Source: Massilia frigida
GTDB taxonomy: Bacteria; Pseudomonadota; Gammaproteobacteria; Burkholderiales; Burkholderiaceae_D
NCBI RefSeq assembly: GCF_011682175.1
Contig: NZ_WHJG01000008.1
Coordinates: 143,270 to 207,269, forward strand
Length of the DNA stretch: 64,000 nt
Direction of reading: 5' to 3'
The notes under the pieces are model-generated. The model had not been told where the DNA came from. It saw only the letters and a program-made list of their open reading frames with translations, and did not search any database. The translations under genes and the position numbers were made by a program. Positions 6,959-15,425 of this stretch are shown here, one piece after another (positions within the stretch are counted from its first letter, which is position 1; every line of letters begins with the position of its first letter).

Positions 6959-9214
6959 TTAAGTCAACGCAATGCGCGTCTGGTCGACGTGCCACCAGCG
7001 CGGCAGCAGCTCGCGCACTTCGGGCTGGGCGAAGCGGTCGTCGATCAGGTACACCACGCCACGGTCGCCCTCGGTGCGGATCACGCGGCCCGCCGCCTGC
7101 ACCACCTTTTGCATGCCCGGATACAGATACGTATAGTCGTAGCCCGCCCCAAACGTGGCCTGCATGCGCTGGCGGATCTGTTCATTCACCGGGTTCATTT
7201 GCGGCAGTCCGAGTGTGGCGATGAAGGCGCCGATCAGGCGCGCGCCCGGCAGGTCGATGCCTTCGCCAAACGAGCCGCCCAGGACCGCAAATCCAACCCC
7301 ACGGCTCTCCAGCGTAAAGCGCCCCAGAAAAGCGTCGCGCTCCGTTTCCGCCATGCGGCGCGGCTGGCGGAACACCGGGATGTCGGGAAAATCGCGTTGC
7401 ACGCGGTCGGCCACCTGGTCGAGATAATCGAAGCTGCTGAAAAACGCCAGGTAATTCCCCGGCGCCTGCGCGTACTGGCGCGCGATCAGCGCCGCAATCG
7501 GCGCCACCGAGCTGGCCCGGTGCGTAAACCGCGTGGAGATGTCGCGCACCACGTGCACGCTCAACTGATTGGCCACGAAGGGCGAGTCGATGTCGACCCA
7601 GGCCGTATCCGGCGGCAGGCCGAGTGCATCGCTGTAGTAGTTCCATGGACTGAGCGTGGCCGAAAACAGCGCCGTCGCATGGGCCAGCGCAAAACGCGGC
7701 TTCAAGAAGGGAGCCGGCACGATGTTGCGGATCGCGAGCGTCGACGCGTGCGCGCCATCGCGCGTGCAGTCGACCATCGAGTGCTCGGCAAAGGTTTCGG
7801 CCAGGCGGGCAAAGTGCAGGGCGTTGAAGTAAAAACGCTGCAAGTCCGGCTCCATCGGCCCCGGGTTCTCCGCCAGGAAATCGGTGATCGCGCTCGATGC
7901 GGTTTGCAGCGCGTCGAGCAGCTTTGCGGGCGGCGCGTCGAGCACCTCGTAGCCGGCGCCGTCCTTCGACGGCCAGCTGCGCCCCACCTTGTCGAGCGCC
8001 TTTTTCAGGTGCGCCGGCGCCACCGCGCGCGCCGCCCGCAGCGCTGCGCGTTCCAGGTCGGCCGAATACATCTTGCGCGCGCGCGACACCATATTGTGTG
8101 CCTCGTCCACCAGCACGCTGACCCGCCACTGGTTGGCCAGGGCCAGCCCGTAAAGCATCGCGCCCATGTCGAAGTAGTAGTTATAGTCGCCCACCACCAC
8201 GTCGCTCCAGCGCGCCATTTCGCTGCCCAGGTAGTACGGACATACCTGGTGCGCCAGCGCGACCTCGCGCAAGCCTTCGCGGTCGAGCAGGGGAAGCTCG
8301 CGCGCCGCACTGCGCGCCGCCGGCAGCCGGTCGTAGAAGCCCCTGGCCAGCGGGCAGGAGTCGCCATGGCAGGCTTTGTCGGGATGCTCGCAGGCCTTGT
8401 CGCGCGCGACCAGTTCCAGCACGCGCAGCGGCAGGTCGGGGGCGCTGCGCTTGATCGCCTGCGCCGCGTCGAGCGCCAGCTTGCGGCCCGGGGTCTTGGC
8501 CGCGAGGTAAAACACCTTGTCCAGCCGGTGCAGCGGCGCCGCTTTCAGCACCGGGAACAGGGTGCCGACGGTCTTGCCGATGCCGGTCGGCGCCTGCGCC
8601 AGCACGCAGCGCGCGCCGCTGTTGGCGCGGAAGATGGTTTCGGCCAGGTCGCGCTGGCCCGGACGAAAGGCTGGATGCGGGAAGCGCAGCGCGGCCAGTG
8701 CCGCGTCGCGCGCTGCGCGGTGCGCCAGTTCCTGAGCGGCCCACGCCACGAAACGCTCGCACTGGTCGGCGAACATGGCGCGCAGGTCGGCCGCGCTGCG
8801 GGTTTCGCGCAGCACGGTTTCGGTTTGCTTGCCGATGTCGAAGTAGACCAGGGCCAGCGACACATGGTCCAGACCGAGCTGCGCGCACAGCAGGTGCCCG
8901 TATACGCGCACCTGGGCCCAGTGCAGGTGACGGTGGTTGGCCGGCATGCGCTCAAGGTCACCCCGATAGGTCTTGATTTCTTCGATCAGGTTCTGGGCCG
9001 GGTCGTAGCCGTCGGCCCGTCCGCGCACCAGCAGCGGGCCGTATTCGCCGGTCAGGCTGACCTCTTTCTGGTAATCCGGGCCGCGCCGCTCGGTCACAAC
9101 GGCGTGGCCGGCGATGCCTTCCTGGGCGGTGGGCGAGGGCGTGAAGCGCAGATCGAGATCGCCCTGCTTGGCTGAAAATTCGCACAGGGCGCGCACCGCG
9201 ACGACGTAGCTCAC
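6959..9214 (-). CDS. Rad3/DinG-like DNA helicase with N-terminal RecB-like nuclease region
   Basis: 751 aa, GTG start. Residues about 60-115 contain VRGRADGYD, LIEEIKTYRGD and HWAQVRVYGHLL, the D...ExK...Q-x-Y pattern of RecB/Cas4-type PD-(D/E)XK nucleases. The helicase core follows: Walker A APTGIGKT (about 207), four cysteines in CEHPDKACHGDSC plus HQVCPYY (about 275-330) that fit the XPD/DinG iron-sulfur cluster, the VDEAHNM box, and C-terminal motifs GGSFGEGIDLPG and QAAGRVIR. It lies 7 bp after the FAN1-type nuclease on the same strand. The likely role is ATP-driven unwinding coupled to cleavage in DNA-damage repair. Nuclease activity is inferred from motif only. Confidence 0.85.
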   Translation of the reverse strand: MSYVVAVRALCEFSAKQGDLDLRFTPSPTAQEGIAGHAVVTERRGPDYQKEVSLTGEYGPLLVRGRADGYDPAQNLIEEIKTYRGDLERMPANHRHLHWAQVRVYGHLLCAQLGLDHVSLALVYFDIGKQTETVLRETRSAADLRAMFADQCERFVAWAAQELAHRAARDAALAALRFPHPAFRPGQRDLAETIFRANSGARCVLAQAPTGIGKTVGTLFPVLKAAPLHRLDKVFYLAAKTPGRKLALDAAQAIKRSAPDLPLRVLELVARDKACEHPDKACHGDSCPLARGFYDRLPAARSAARELPLLDREGLREVALAHQVCPYYLGSEMARWSDVVVGDYNYYFDMGAMLYGLALANQWRVSVLVDEAHNMVSRARKMYSADLERAALRAARAVAPAHLKKALDKVGRSWPSKDGAGYEVLDAPPAKLLDALQTASSAITDFLAENPGPMEPDLQRFYFNALHFARLAETFAEHSMVDCTRDGAHASTLAIRNIVPAPFLKPRFALAHATALFSATLSPWNYYSDALGLPPDTAWVDIDSPFVANQLSVHVVRDISTRFTHRASSVAPIAALIARQYAQAPGNYLAFFSSFDYLDQVADRVQRDFPDIPVFRQPRRMAETERDAFLGRFTLESRGVGFAVLGGSFGEGIDLPGARLIGAFIATLGLPQMNPVNEQIRQRMQATFGAGYDYTYLYPGMQKVVQAAGRVIRTEGDRGVVYLIDDRFAQPEVRELLPRWWHVDQTRIALT

Positions 9215-9221
9215 GCGCGCC

Positions 9222-10874
9222 TCACGAACACGGCGGCGCCCACTGCAGGTAGCACACCGAAATCGGCATCTGGTGCGCGGCGCAGTATTCGATCCAGCGC
9301 AGCTGGTTGTCCTGCAGGCGGTCGCCCGGGCCTTTGACTTCGATCATGTTGTAGCGCCGCTCGACGGGCCAGAACTGGATCAGGTCGGGGAAGCCGTTGC
9401 GGTTGGCCTTGATGTCGAGCAGGATGCGTTCGCACCATTTTTTCAGGTGCGGCGCCGGGATGCAGGCCAGCGCCATGTCCAGCAGGCCGCTGCTGAGCGC
9501 TTCCCAGGCCACGAACGGCGAGGCGATGCCGCGCTTGCCGTCGTAGTTGGCGCGGATGGTGTCCTGGTAGCGGCCGTCGTCGAGCTGGTCGAGGCAGGCG
9601 CGGAATTCGCGCTCGCGCCGGCGGTAGAAATCGGCGCTGTGCAGGTCGGCCGGGCCGCGGTGGAAGGGGTGGAAAAACGCTCCCGGGATGGCGCTGAACA
9701 CCGGGCCCCAGCACAGCAGGCCGAACAGGGAATTGATCAGCGCGTTCTCGACATAGAACACGGGCGCGTCGGCGCGCGCCAGGTGGTCGCGCACGATGCC
9801 CTCCACCCACCAGCCCGGTTCAGGCGGCATCGGCAGGCTCAGGTCGAGGCGCTCGACGACGGGATTGCGGCGCGATGGCAGCGGCTGGTGCCCGAGCTTG
9901 CGGCGCAGGCGCGGGGCAATGCGCAGCAGTTGCTGGCGCTCGGCATCGCTTTCGGGCGCGGCCTCGGCCCGTTCCAGCAGCGCGTGCGCCTCGGCATAGC
10001 GCGCGTGCTTTTCCAGCACGCGGATGGCGCGCGCCCGCGCACCGGGATAATTGCAGCAGGCGTACAGCTCGAACGCCTGGCCCCACTCCTTTTGTTTTTC
10101 CACCTGCTGGGCGATCTGGAACATCAGCCGTTCGCGCCGGCTGTCGATCCACTCGTTGTCGAACGCGTCACGCGGCAAGCTCGCCAGCACCTCGGGCAGG
10201 GCCTCGCCGGCCCGAAAGCGTTCCTTGCACTGGTGCAGCGCCAGGTAGTCGTCGACATCGCGCCGCGTGCGAAAGCCGCGCGAAGACGCCGAAAACTCGA
10301 CTTTTTCGTACTGGAACAAGCCCAGGTCGGACAGCACGAATTCGGTCCAGTCCTGGCGCAGGTTGCCGAAAAAGATCAGACGCAGGCGGTCGCACAGGTC
10401 CTTGACGGTAATGCTGTAGACGGTATCGGGCGAGTCGCGGTACCAGGCGGAAAACGCGCGGGCGTCGCCGAACGCGTCGCGCAGGGCGGCCAGCTGCTCG
10501 CCTTTGCGCGCGCTCTTTTCGTGCAGGGACAGGCTGAAAATGGCGCCGATTTCGGCCTTGAGCAGCAGCTCGAACAGTTCGTCGAGCGTGATCACCGGGT
10601 CGCACCGGACCCAGCCGGTGGGCAGCAAGTGGCGCGCGGCCTCGATCGCGCAGCCGATTTCCGCGTAGTTCAGTTTGCTCGCGCGGAACACCGTGCCCTT
10701 GCGCATGACCATGCGCACCAGCAGCGCGCGCGAGGCTTGCGGCAGCGACGGGAACGTGGCGATAAACGCTTGCTCCTCATCGGTGAGCAAGTCGCTGTAC
10801 CGCCCGGCAATCCATTCCAGCACCCGGTGGAAGTTGTCCAGGTAGTAGAACTCATTCTCAAGAACTTTGCGCAT
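9222..10874 (-). CDS. fan1: FAN1-type VRR-NUC structure-specific nuclease
   Basis: 550 aa. The C-terminal VRR-NUC domain (about 430-548) carries NGFPDLIQFW and YNMIEVKGPGD followed by DNQLRWIEYC: the PD-(D/E)XK active site with the FAN1 consensus. The central region is helical with SAP/TPR-like character (DRLRLIFFGNLRQDWTEFVLSDLGLFQYEKV in two halves), also typical of bacterial FAN1. FAN1 removes interstrand crosslinks by cutting 5' flaps at successive positions. It is first in a two-gene operon with the helicase, and an SOS box lies 26 bp upstream of the start, implying LexA control. The ribosome-binding site before ATG 10874 is weak. Confidence 0.9.
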   Translation of the reverse strand: MRKVLENEFYYLDNFHRVLEWIAGRYSDLLTDEEQAFIATFPSLPQASRALLVRMVMRKGTVFRASKLNYAEIGCAIEAARHLLPTGWVRCDPVITLDELFELLLKAEIGAIFSLSLHEKSARKGEQLAALRDAFGDARAFSAWYRDSPDTVYSITVKDLCDRLRLIFFGNLRQDWTEFVLSDLGLFQYEKVEFSASSRGFRTRRDVDDYLALHQCKERFRAGEALPEVLASLPRDAFDNEWIDSRRERLMFQIAQQVEKQKEWGQAFELYACCNYPGARARAIRVLEKHARYAEAHALLERAEAAPESDAERQQLLRIAPRLRRKLGHQPLPSRRNPVVERLDLSLPMPPEPGWWVEGIVRDHLARADAPVFYVENALINSLFGLLCWGPVFSAIPGAFFHPFHRGPADLHSADFYRRREREFRACLDQLDDGRYQDTIRANYDGKRGIASPFVAWEALSSGLLDMALACIPAPHLKKWCERILLDIKANRNGFPDLIQFWPVERRYNMIEVKGPGDRLQDNQLRWIEYCAAHQMPISVCYLQWAPPCS

Positions 10875-10899
10875 CGTACTGCGGGCAACCGACCGATAC

Positions 10900-10915
10900 C
10901 TGTAATTATGTACAG
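10900..10915 (-). promoter_or_regulatory. LexA (SOS) box upstream of the FAN1-helicase operon
   Basis: CTGT-N8-ACAG with an AT-rich centre and flanking TA on both sides, so it extends to a near-complete match to the E. coli-type consensus (TACTGT...ACAGTA). The position 26 bp upstream of the FAN1 start fits repression of its promoter; CATAAT within the box could be the -10 element. Confidence 0.8.
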
Positions 10916-10976
10916 TATATCGTCAGTGGCCGCCAAACCCCAGCAAAATCGCCGCGCGTGCATCGGTCCGTGGTTT

Positions 10977-11771
10977 TCAGGGTTCGCCCAGGTAGCGCCG
11001 GCCCGGCAGCGCCAGCCGGGCCGCCATGAGCGGCATCGGCTGGCCAAGGTAGCGCCGCCGCAGGCTGGCGTAGGAGCGCAGGGTGTCGAGCACGCCGGCG
11101 CCGGCATACTGGACGGGTGCGTCGGGCTGGGCAGGGACGGCGGCTGCGGCCGCGACCTTGCGTTTCACGGGGGCGTGCGGCGGCGCCTTGCGCGCGGCCT
11201 TGCGCGCCGCCGCGCCGCTTGCTTGCGGATGGGACGGTTTTTTCGCTTTCAGGGCCACATGCTTGAGCGCCGCACTGGCCGGTTTGCCGTGTTCGCGCAC
11301 CTTGGCCGGCATCCTGAGCGCTGCCACCGGACGCGCCTGGAGCAGCGCCGGGGTGGGCTGCGCCGCAGCCGGCGCCAGCAGCACCAGCGGGGGAATCGGC
11401 TCCGGGGCGAGCACCGGCCGGGTGGGCGCCTCGTCCTTTTCATCGATGATCACCACCGGCTTGCCCTTGGCCGCATGGGCGGGGGCGGCCGGGTGCGGCG
11501 CGCCCTTGCCGGCGGCGGCGACCGCGCGCGCGCGCGGCGCGCTGGCGTTTTCGTGGGCCAGCAGGGCCACCAGCGCGATCAGGACCAGGACCGTGACGGC
11601 CGCCGCCACGGCCAGGCCCGCGCGCAGCTGGCGGTTTTTTGGCGCGCTGCCGGACGCGAAGCTGCGCCCGACGGCGGCGTAGGCGCGCTGCTCGATATCG
11701 TGGGCGCGCCGGGTGTTCCGGCGCTGTTCGGACGGGGTGCCGGGATAGGTATTCGGGGCGGGAATGGACAC
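10977..11771 (-). CDS. Single-pass membrane protein, Ala/Pro/Lys-rich, unknown function
   Basis: 264 aa from GTG 11771, which is preceded by AGGAG. A short cytoplasmic N-terminus (about 1-50) contains SEQRRNTRRAHDIEQRAYAAVGRSF; one hydrophobic helix follows (about 52-72, AGLAVAAAVTVLVLIALVALL). A long low-complexity periplasmic region rich in Ala, Pro, Lys and His follows, ending in the arginine-rich RSYASLRRRYLGQPMP. The layout recalls TonB/TolA-like or FtsN-like periplasm-spanning proteins, but no conserved domain is recognisable. It lies upstream of, and codirectional with, the FAN1 operon, with its own spacing. Confidence 0.55.
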   Translation of the reverse strand: MSIPAPNTYPGTPSEQRRNTRRAHDIEQRAYAAVGRSFASGSAPKNRQLRAGLAVAAAVTVLVLIALVALLAHENASAPRARAVAAAGKGAPHPAAPAHAAKGKPVVIIDEKDEAPTRPVLAPEPIPPLVLLAPAAAQPTPALLQARPVAALRMPAKVREHGKPASAALKHVALKAKKPSHPQASGAAARKAARKAPPHAPVKRKVAAAAAVPAQPDAPVQYAGAGVLDTLRSYASLRRRYLGQPMPLMAARLALPGRRYLGEP

Positions 11772-12028
11772 GGAGGACTCCTGGAGGTGGGAACACGGAC
11801 ATTCCGATTAGAAACAATTCCCGCTGGAATGCTTCTGATATTTGTCGTGCTTTCGGGTCCGGCTGCACAGTCAGTTGCGGCGCATCAACGATCCGTGGAT
11901 TTTGCAACACTGCTGTAGTAACCAATCGTGTATTGAGCGATCGCAACCGACAGTATCATCGCCGATCCAATAATGGTGTTGGCACGCAAATGCCGTGGCG
12001 CGGGTCGCGGCTCCACCGGGAGAACACA

Positions 12029-12130
12029 TTGAGAGATTTTGCACACATGGCGGTCGACCGCCTCGCGACGCGCAAGCGCATTGCCTTGCTGGTGCTGGTA
12101 TTGGTGGTGTGCGGGGGCGTGGTGGCCTGA
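12029..12130 (+). CDS. Possible tiny membrane peptide (33 aa)
   Basis: TTG at 12029 is preceded by GGGAG at good spacing. The frame encodes a basic head (AVDRLATRKR) and one hydrophobic helix (IALLVLVLVVCGGVVA) ending at a stop. Orientation and size fit a small inner-membrane peptide, but there is no comparative evidence. An internal ATG at 12047 would give 27 aa. The rest of 11772-12150 shows nothing else I can support. Confidence 0.25.
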   Translation: MRDFAHMAVDRLATRKRIALLVLVLVVCGGVVA

Positions 12131-12140
12131 AGCGCGCTGG

Positions 12141-12191
12141 TGGAAAAAAGGAACCGCCGTTGCCGCAAAGCGCGGCCACGGCGGTTCTTTA
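12141..12191 (-). terminator. Intrinsic terminator of the phasin gene
   Basis: The inverted repeat GAACCGCCGT / ACGGCGGTTC (12151-12160, 12178-12187) is followed on the minus strand by CCTTTTTT. It lies 24 bases past the phasin stop codon. Confidence 0.8.
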
Positions 12192-12214
12192 TCGAGGGGC
12201 TGGAAGGGCGCTGG

Positions 12215-12760
12215 TCAGGCGGCGTTCTTTTCAGGCGGCACCACTTGCGCAGTGGCCTTGGCGATCTGGTCTTCCACCACCTGCACCGCCTGGCGCGTGG
12301 CCTTGGTTACCTGTTCGTAGCCCTGGAATGCATTGTCGATCGCGGTCTTGATGATTTCCACCGCATTTTCGCTGCCCGGCTTGACGTTTTGCGTCACGTC
12401 GTAGATCAGCGCCGTGAGGGTACTTTTGGCTTCGGCGATATGGGCGTCGGCAGCCTGCGTGAATTCGCTGTGGATGTCGTCGATGATCACCTTGAGCTGT
12501 TCGCCGTACACCACCGCGCCCGCCATCGGCCTGGCGTGGGCCGCAGCGACGTCCATCGCCGCTTTCGGGTCCTTGGCCTGGCTCATTTCCTTGCCCATGG
12601 CCATGCTGCCTTGCACCGAATTTTTTGCAGTCGTCATGTTCAGCGAGACGACCTGTTCCACGCCCTGCACCGCTTTGCTGGTGAGCGCGTTAAAAGTCAT
12701 CATCTGGAGTTCAAAAAGCGTCTTGGTGGCGGATGCAAATTGTTCGGGATTCGTAAACAT
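12215..12760 (-). CDS. phaP: Phasin family protein (polyhydroxyalkanoate granule-associated)
   Basis: 181 aa, almost all helical, with the phasin_2 pattern: N-terminal MFTNPEQFASATKTLFELQMMTFNALTSKAVQGVEQVVSLN (in two runs) and a C-terminal AKATAQVVPPEKNAA tail. Phasins coat polyhydroxyalkanoate granules and control their number and size. The family is very common in Burkholderiales, often in several paralogues. The start has a good AGGAG upstream and the gene is monocistronic, with a terminator downstream. No PHA synthase gene is in the window. Confidence 0.88.
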   Translation of the reverse strand: MFTNPEQFASATKTLFELQMMTFNALTSKAVQGVEQVVSLNMTTAKNSVQGSMAMGKEMSQAKDPKAAMDVAAAHARPMAGAVVYGEQLKVIIDDIHSEFTQAADAHIAEAKSTLTALIYDVTQNVKPGSENAVEIIKTAIDNAFQGYEQVTKATRQAVQVVEDQIAKATAQVVPPEKNAA

Positions 12761-12831
12761 TGACTTCTCCTCAGTTGGAATGGATGCAACGGACAGCTTT
12801 CAACCTTCTCCTCTGTATGTTTTTTTTCCTA

Positions 12832-13038
12832 TTATTTAGCAATAAGCAACTTCATGCAATGGCTATCTCGATAGGGGCCGCCAGCCTTTTCCCAGCCGGG
12901 TCCGAGCGGGGTCTGGTGACAGACCAGCTTGCCGTCGGCCTTGCTGCGCCAGGTGAACCATGGTGCGGGCGCGGCAAGCAGCGCTGCGCAAGCGCAGGCG
13001 AGCAGGGCGGTGACACCGAGTTTGCGGAAAGTGATCAT
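12832..13038 (-). CDS. Small secreted or anchored hypothetical protein (68 aa)
   Basis: MITFRKLGVTALLACACAALLA is a signal peptide or anchor. A short mature part follows with WFTWRSKADGKLVCHQTPLGPGW and two further residues-rich turns with Cys (VCHQ, DSHC) that may form a disulfide. The frame is open further upstream to 13077, but that extension lacks signal-peptide logic, so I chose the ATG at 13038. The function is unknown; small proteins of this look occur singly in Massilia-type genomes. Confidence 0.5.
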   Translation of the reverse strand: MITFRKLGVTALLACACAALLAAPAPWFTWRSKADGKLVCHQTPLGPGWEKAGGPYRDSHCMKLLIAK

Positions 13039-13090
13039 ATGCCAGAGCGAGCATAGCCTGTTCGCGCCGCAAGTCAAGCGTGGCGCGCAG

Positions 13091-13121
13091 CTGGCCGGTT
13101 GTCAGCCGCTATCCCGGCCAG
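13091..13121 (-). terminator. Hairpin immediately after the sensor kinase gene
   Basis: CTGGCCGG / CCGGCCAG stem (13091-13098, 13114-13121) directly abuts the kinase stop on the minus strand. It has no T-run, so termination is uncertain. Confidence 0.4.
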
Positions 13122-14240
13122 TCACGGCAGGCGCAGGCGGAAGATGGAGCCCTTGCCAGGTTCGCTATCGAGTTCGATGCTGCCGCCCAGCACGCCGCTG
13201 ACGATGTTATGCACCACGTGCAATCCCAGCCCCGATCCGCCCGAGCCGGGCTTGGTGGTGACGAAGGGGTCGTACACGCGCAGCATCAGCGGCGGGGCGA
13301 TGCCGGCGCCGTTGTCGGCGACCGACAGGACGATGCTCGCCGCCGGCCCGGCGCTGGCGCCGATCACGATGGTGCCGCGCGCATCGCCGGCAAAGGCATG
13401 CACCAGCCAATTGTCGACCAGGTGGGTCCGCACCTCGGCCAGCGGGCCCGGATAGCTGTCCATCGCCAGCCCCGGCGCCACCTCGGTGCGGATCTCCACG
13501 TCGCGCTGGCGCGCCAGGATGCGCAGCGGCGGCAGCAATTCGGCGACCAGTTTGCACAGCATGAAGGCGCGCCGCTCCGAACCATGGCGGTCCACTGCCA
13601 CCTGCTTGAAGCTGGCCACCAGCCGCGCCGCGCGTTGCAGGTTGCGCGCCAGGATCTGGGCGGCGTCGTCGGCCTTGAGCGCGGCGCCGCGCGCGATCAT
13701 TTCCAGCAGACGATTCTGGCCGTGGCGCAGTTCGTCATCGAGAACGCGGCGCGTGACGTCGACAAAGCGCGCATGCACCAGGCGGGTGTGCGGCGGCGGC
13801 AGCGGCAGCAGCCGTACTTCGCAGGTGATCCGGCGCCCGCCGGCGGCAAGGAAGCCGGCCTCGAACTGGCCCGCACGGCCGGCCAGCGCGCGCTCGATAC
13901 GGGTGGCCAGCAGCTGCGCCGAGGCCTGCCCGTCAGGCTGGAACGGCGGGCACAGGTCGGCGAATGCGCGCGTCAGCGGTGTCGGTTCGTCCATGCCGAA
14001 CAGCGCGCACGCGCCATGGTTGGCATCGGCCAGGCAGCCGCTGGAAACGTCGACGAGTACCACATTATCGGGCGAGCGCGCGAGCAGGGCGCGGTAGTTG
14101 ACGTGCAGTTGGGCGCTCGCGCGCGCATCGGGCGGCGCAACACGGGCGTTGCTGCATTCGGTTTCGGACGGCGACTTCACCACGCAAACCATGGTATCCG
14201 GACAGGCTCTCAGTGTAGCCACGCCGCACCGCCAGCGCAA
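13122..14240 (-). CDS. PAS-domain sensor histidine kinase lacking a canonical H box
   Basis: 372 aa. Residues about 45-165 form a PAS-like domain (NYRALLARSPDNVVLVDVSSG, ending RFVDVTRR). A helical segment follows (about 168-220), and then a HATPase domain with THLVDNWLVHAF (N box), VADNGAGI and GGSGLGLHVVHNI (G boxes). The helical segment contains LVASFKQVAVD, typical of a Burkholderiales kinase group, but the usual AHELNTP phospho-acceptor motif is absent. ATG 14192 (MVCVVKS) is an alternative start. The gene begins 3 bp after the serine-hydrolase gene, so the two are probably co-transcribed. Confidence 0.75.
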   Translation of the reverse strand: MRWRCGVATLRACPDTMVCVVKSPSETECSNARVAPPDARASAQLHVNYRALLARSPDNVVLVDVSSGCLADANHGACALFGMDEPTPLTRAFADLCPPFQPDGQASAQLLATRIERALAGRAGQFEAGFLAAGGRRITCEVRLLPLPPPHTRLVHARFVDVTRRVLDDELRHGQNRLLEMIARGAALKADDAAQILARNLQRAARLVASFKQVAVDRHGSERRAFMLCKLVAELLPPLRILARQRDVEIRTEVAPGLAMDSYPGPLAEVRTHLVDNWLVHAFAGDARGTIVIGASAGPAASIVLSVADNGAGIAPPLMLRVYDPFVTTKPGSGGSGLGLHVVHNIVSGVLGGSIELDSEPGKGSIFRLRLP

Positions 14241-14243
14241 ATG

Positions 14244-15299
14244 TCAGCGTGCCGTGCGCAGGTAGTGGGCCGCGACCAGTTCGAGCAGCTTGTCGACCTG
14301 GGCTTCGGAGCGGTTGGTCAGCACCACGACCGCCAGGCCATCGTCGACGAAGCGCGTGCTTTGCGTGGTGAAACCCTGCCACGCGCCATCGTGCCAGAGC
14401 GAGCGCCGTTCCAGGGTCGGCGAGGTTTCCCAGCCGAAGCCATACGGAACGACGCTGCCGTCTTTCAGCGTGGCGGGCGTCCACATGGCTTGCTTGATGG
14501 CCGCGCCGAGCAGCTGGTCGCCGTCGAGCGCGATATGCCACTTCGCCAGATCGCGCGCGGTCAGGTACAGGCTGCCGTCGGCGGTGGTGTTGAGCGTGGG
14601 CGAAACCCATTCCTGGTTCTTGAATGCGCCGTTGACCACGTCGTAGCCAGCGGCGCGGTGCGGCACGATGTCCCGTTCGCTGATGATGCGCGCCTGCATG
14701 CCCGCCGGCGCAAAAATGCGCTCGCGCAGCTGCTCGCCGTAAAACTGGCCGCCCACCCGGGTGCACAGGATGCCCAGCAACTGGTAGCCGAAATTACTGT
14801 AGGCCCATTTCGTGCCCGGCGCCCACTGGAGCGGCAGCGCGCTGCCCGCGCGTTGCAATTGCGCGTCGGTGTAATTCTGGTTCAGCTTGAGGATGTCGTC
14901 CGGATCGCGCAAACCGGCGGTGTGATTGAGCAAATGACGCACCGTGATCTTTTTCCAGGCCGGCGGCGTGCCCGCAAGGTGGCGCGAAATCGGATCGTCC
15001 AGTCCCAGTTTGCCGTCGGCGGCCAGCAGCAGGACCAGCGCGGCGGTAAATTGCTTGCCGACCGAGCCGGATTGAAACACGGTATCGGGCGTGACGGCGA
15101 CCTGGTGCTCCAGATTGGCCATGCCATAACCGGCTTGCTTGACGATCTGGCCATTCTTGACGATGGCGATAGCGGCGCCGGGAATCTGCTGGCGCGCGAT
15201 TTCGGCATGGACGATATCGTCCACGGGGTCGGCGTGTACGCTGACGGACAAGGTTATCAAGAAAACGGCCGCCAGGCGGCCAGGCAAACGAGCGGTCAT
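14244..15299 (-). CDS. Secreted serine hydrolase (beta-lactamase/class C-like)
   Basis: About 351 aa from ATG 15299, where the signal peptide MTARLPGRLAAVFLITLSVSVHA begins. Family motifs are present: SVGK (SxxK nucleophile, near residue 79), YSN (WAYSNFGYQLLG) and a C-terminal HDGAWQGF block replacing the KTG box. The family covers class C beta-lactamases, D-aminopeptidases and esterases (Pfam Beta-lactamase). Substrate cannot be assigned, so a resistance role is not claimed. An upstream in-frame ATG at 15350 would bury the signal peptide. Confidence 0.85.
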   Translation of the reverse strand: MTARLPGRLAAVFLITLSVSVHADPVDDIVHAEIARQQIPGAAIAIVKNGQIVKQAGYGMANLEHQVAVTPDTVFQSGSVGKQFTAALVLLLAADGKLGLDDPISRHLAGTPPAWKKITVRHLLNHTAGLRDPDDILKLNQNYTDAQLQRAGSALPLQWAPGTKWAYSNFGYQLLGILCTRVGGQFYGEQLRERIFAPAGMQARIISERDIVPHRAAGYDVVNGAFKNQEWVSPTLNTTADGSLYLTARDLAKWHIALDGDQLLGAAIKQAMWTPATLKDGSVVPYGFGWETSPTLERRSLWHDGAWQGFTTQSTRFVDDGLAVVVLTNRSEAQVDKLLELVAAHYLRTAR

Positions 15300-15353
15300 G
15301 GCGACTTTCTGAATGAAACAGATGGGGAGCGCATAAATGCGGGCGCGCAACGC

Positions 15354-15392
15354 AAAACGCCGCAGCCTTTATGCAAGGACTGCGGCGTTTAA
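15354..15392 (-). terminator. Intrinsic terminator of the tRNA-Leu transcription unit
   Basis: The perfect stem AAACGCCGCAG / CTGCGGCGTTT (15355-15365, 15380-15390) is followed on the minus strand by TTTTG. It lies about 35 bases downstream of the second tRNA-Leu on that strand. Confidence 0.8.
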
Positions 15393-15425
15393 GGAATTTT
15401 GCGGGAATATACTAACCCGGTAGAG

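Noticed and set aside
6920..9175. 751-codon open frame opposite the helicase gene
   Set aside because: Mirrors the helicase frame; arginine/histidine-rich without recognisable domains.
9273..11918. 881-codon open frame spanning several minus-strand genes
   Set aside because: It crosses the FAN1 gene, its regulatory region and another gene, so it is composition-driven.
13080..15392. 770-codon plus-strand open frame
   Set aside because: Antisense to the kinase and serine hydrolase genes and has no protein-like motifs.
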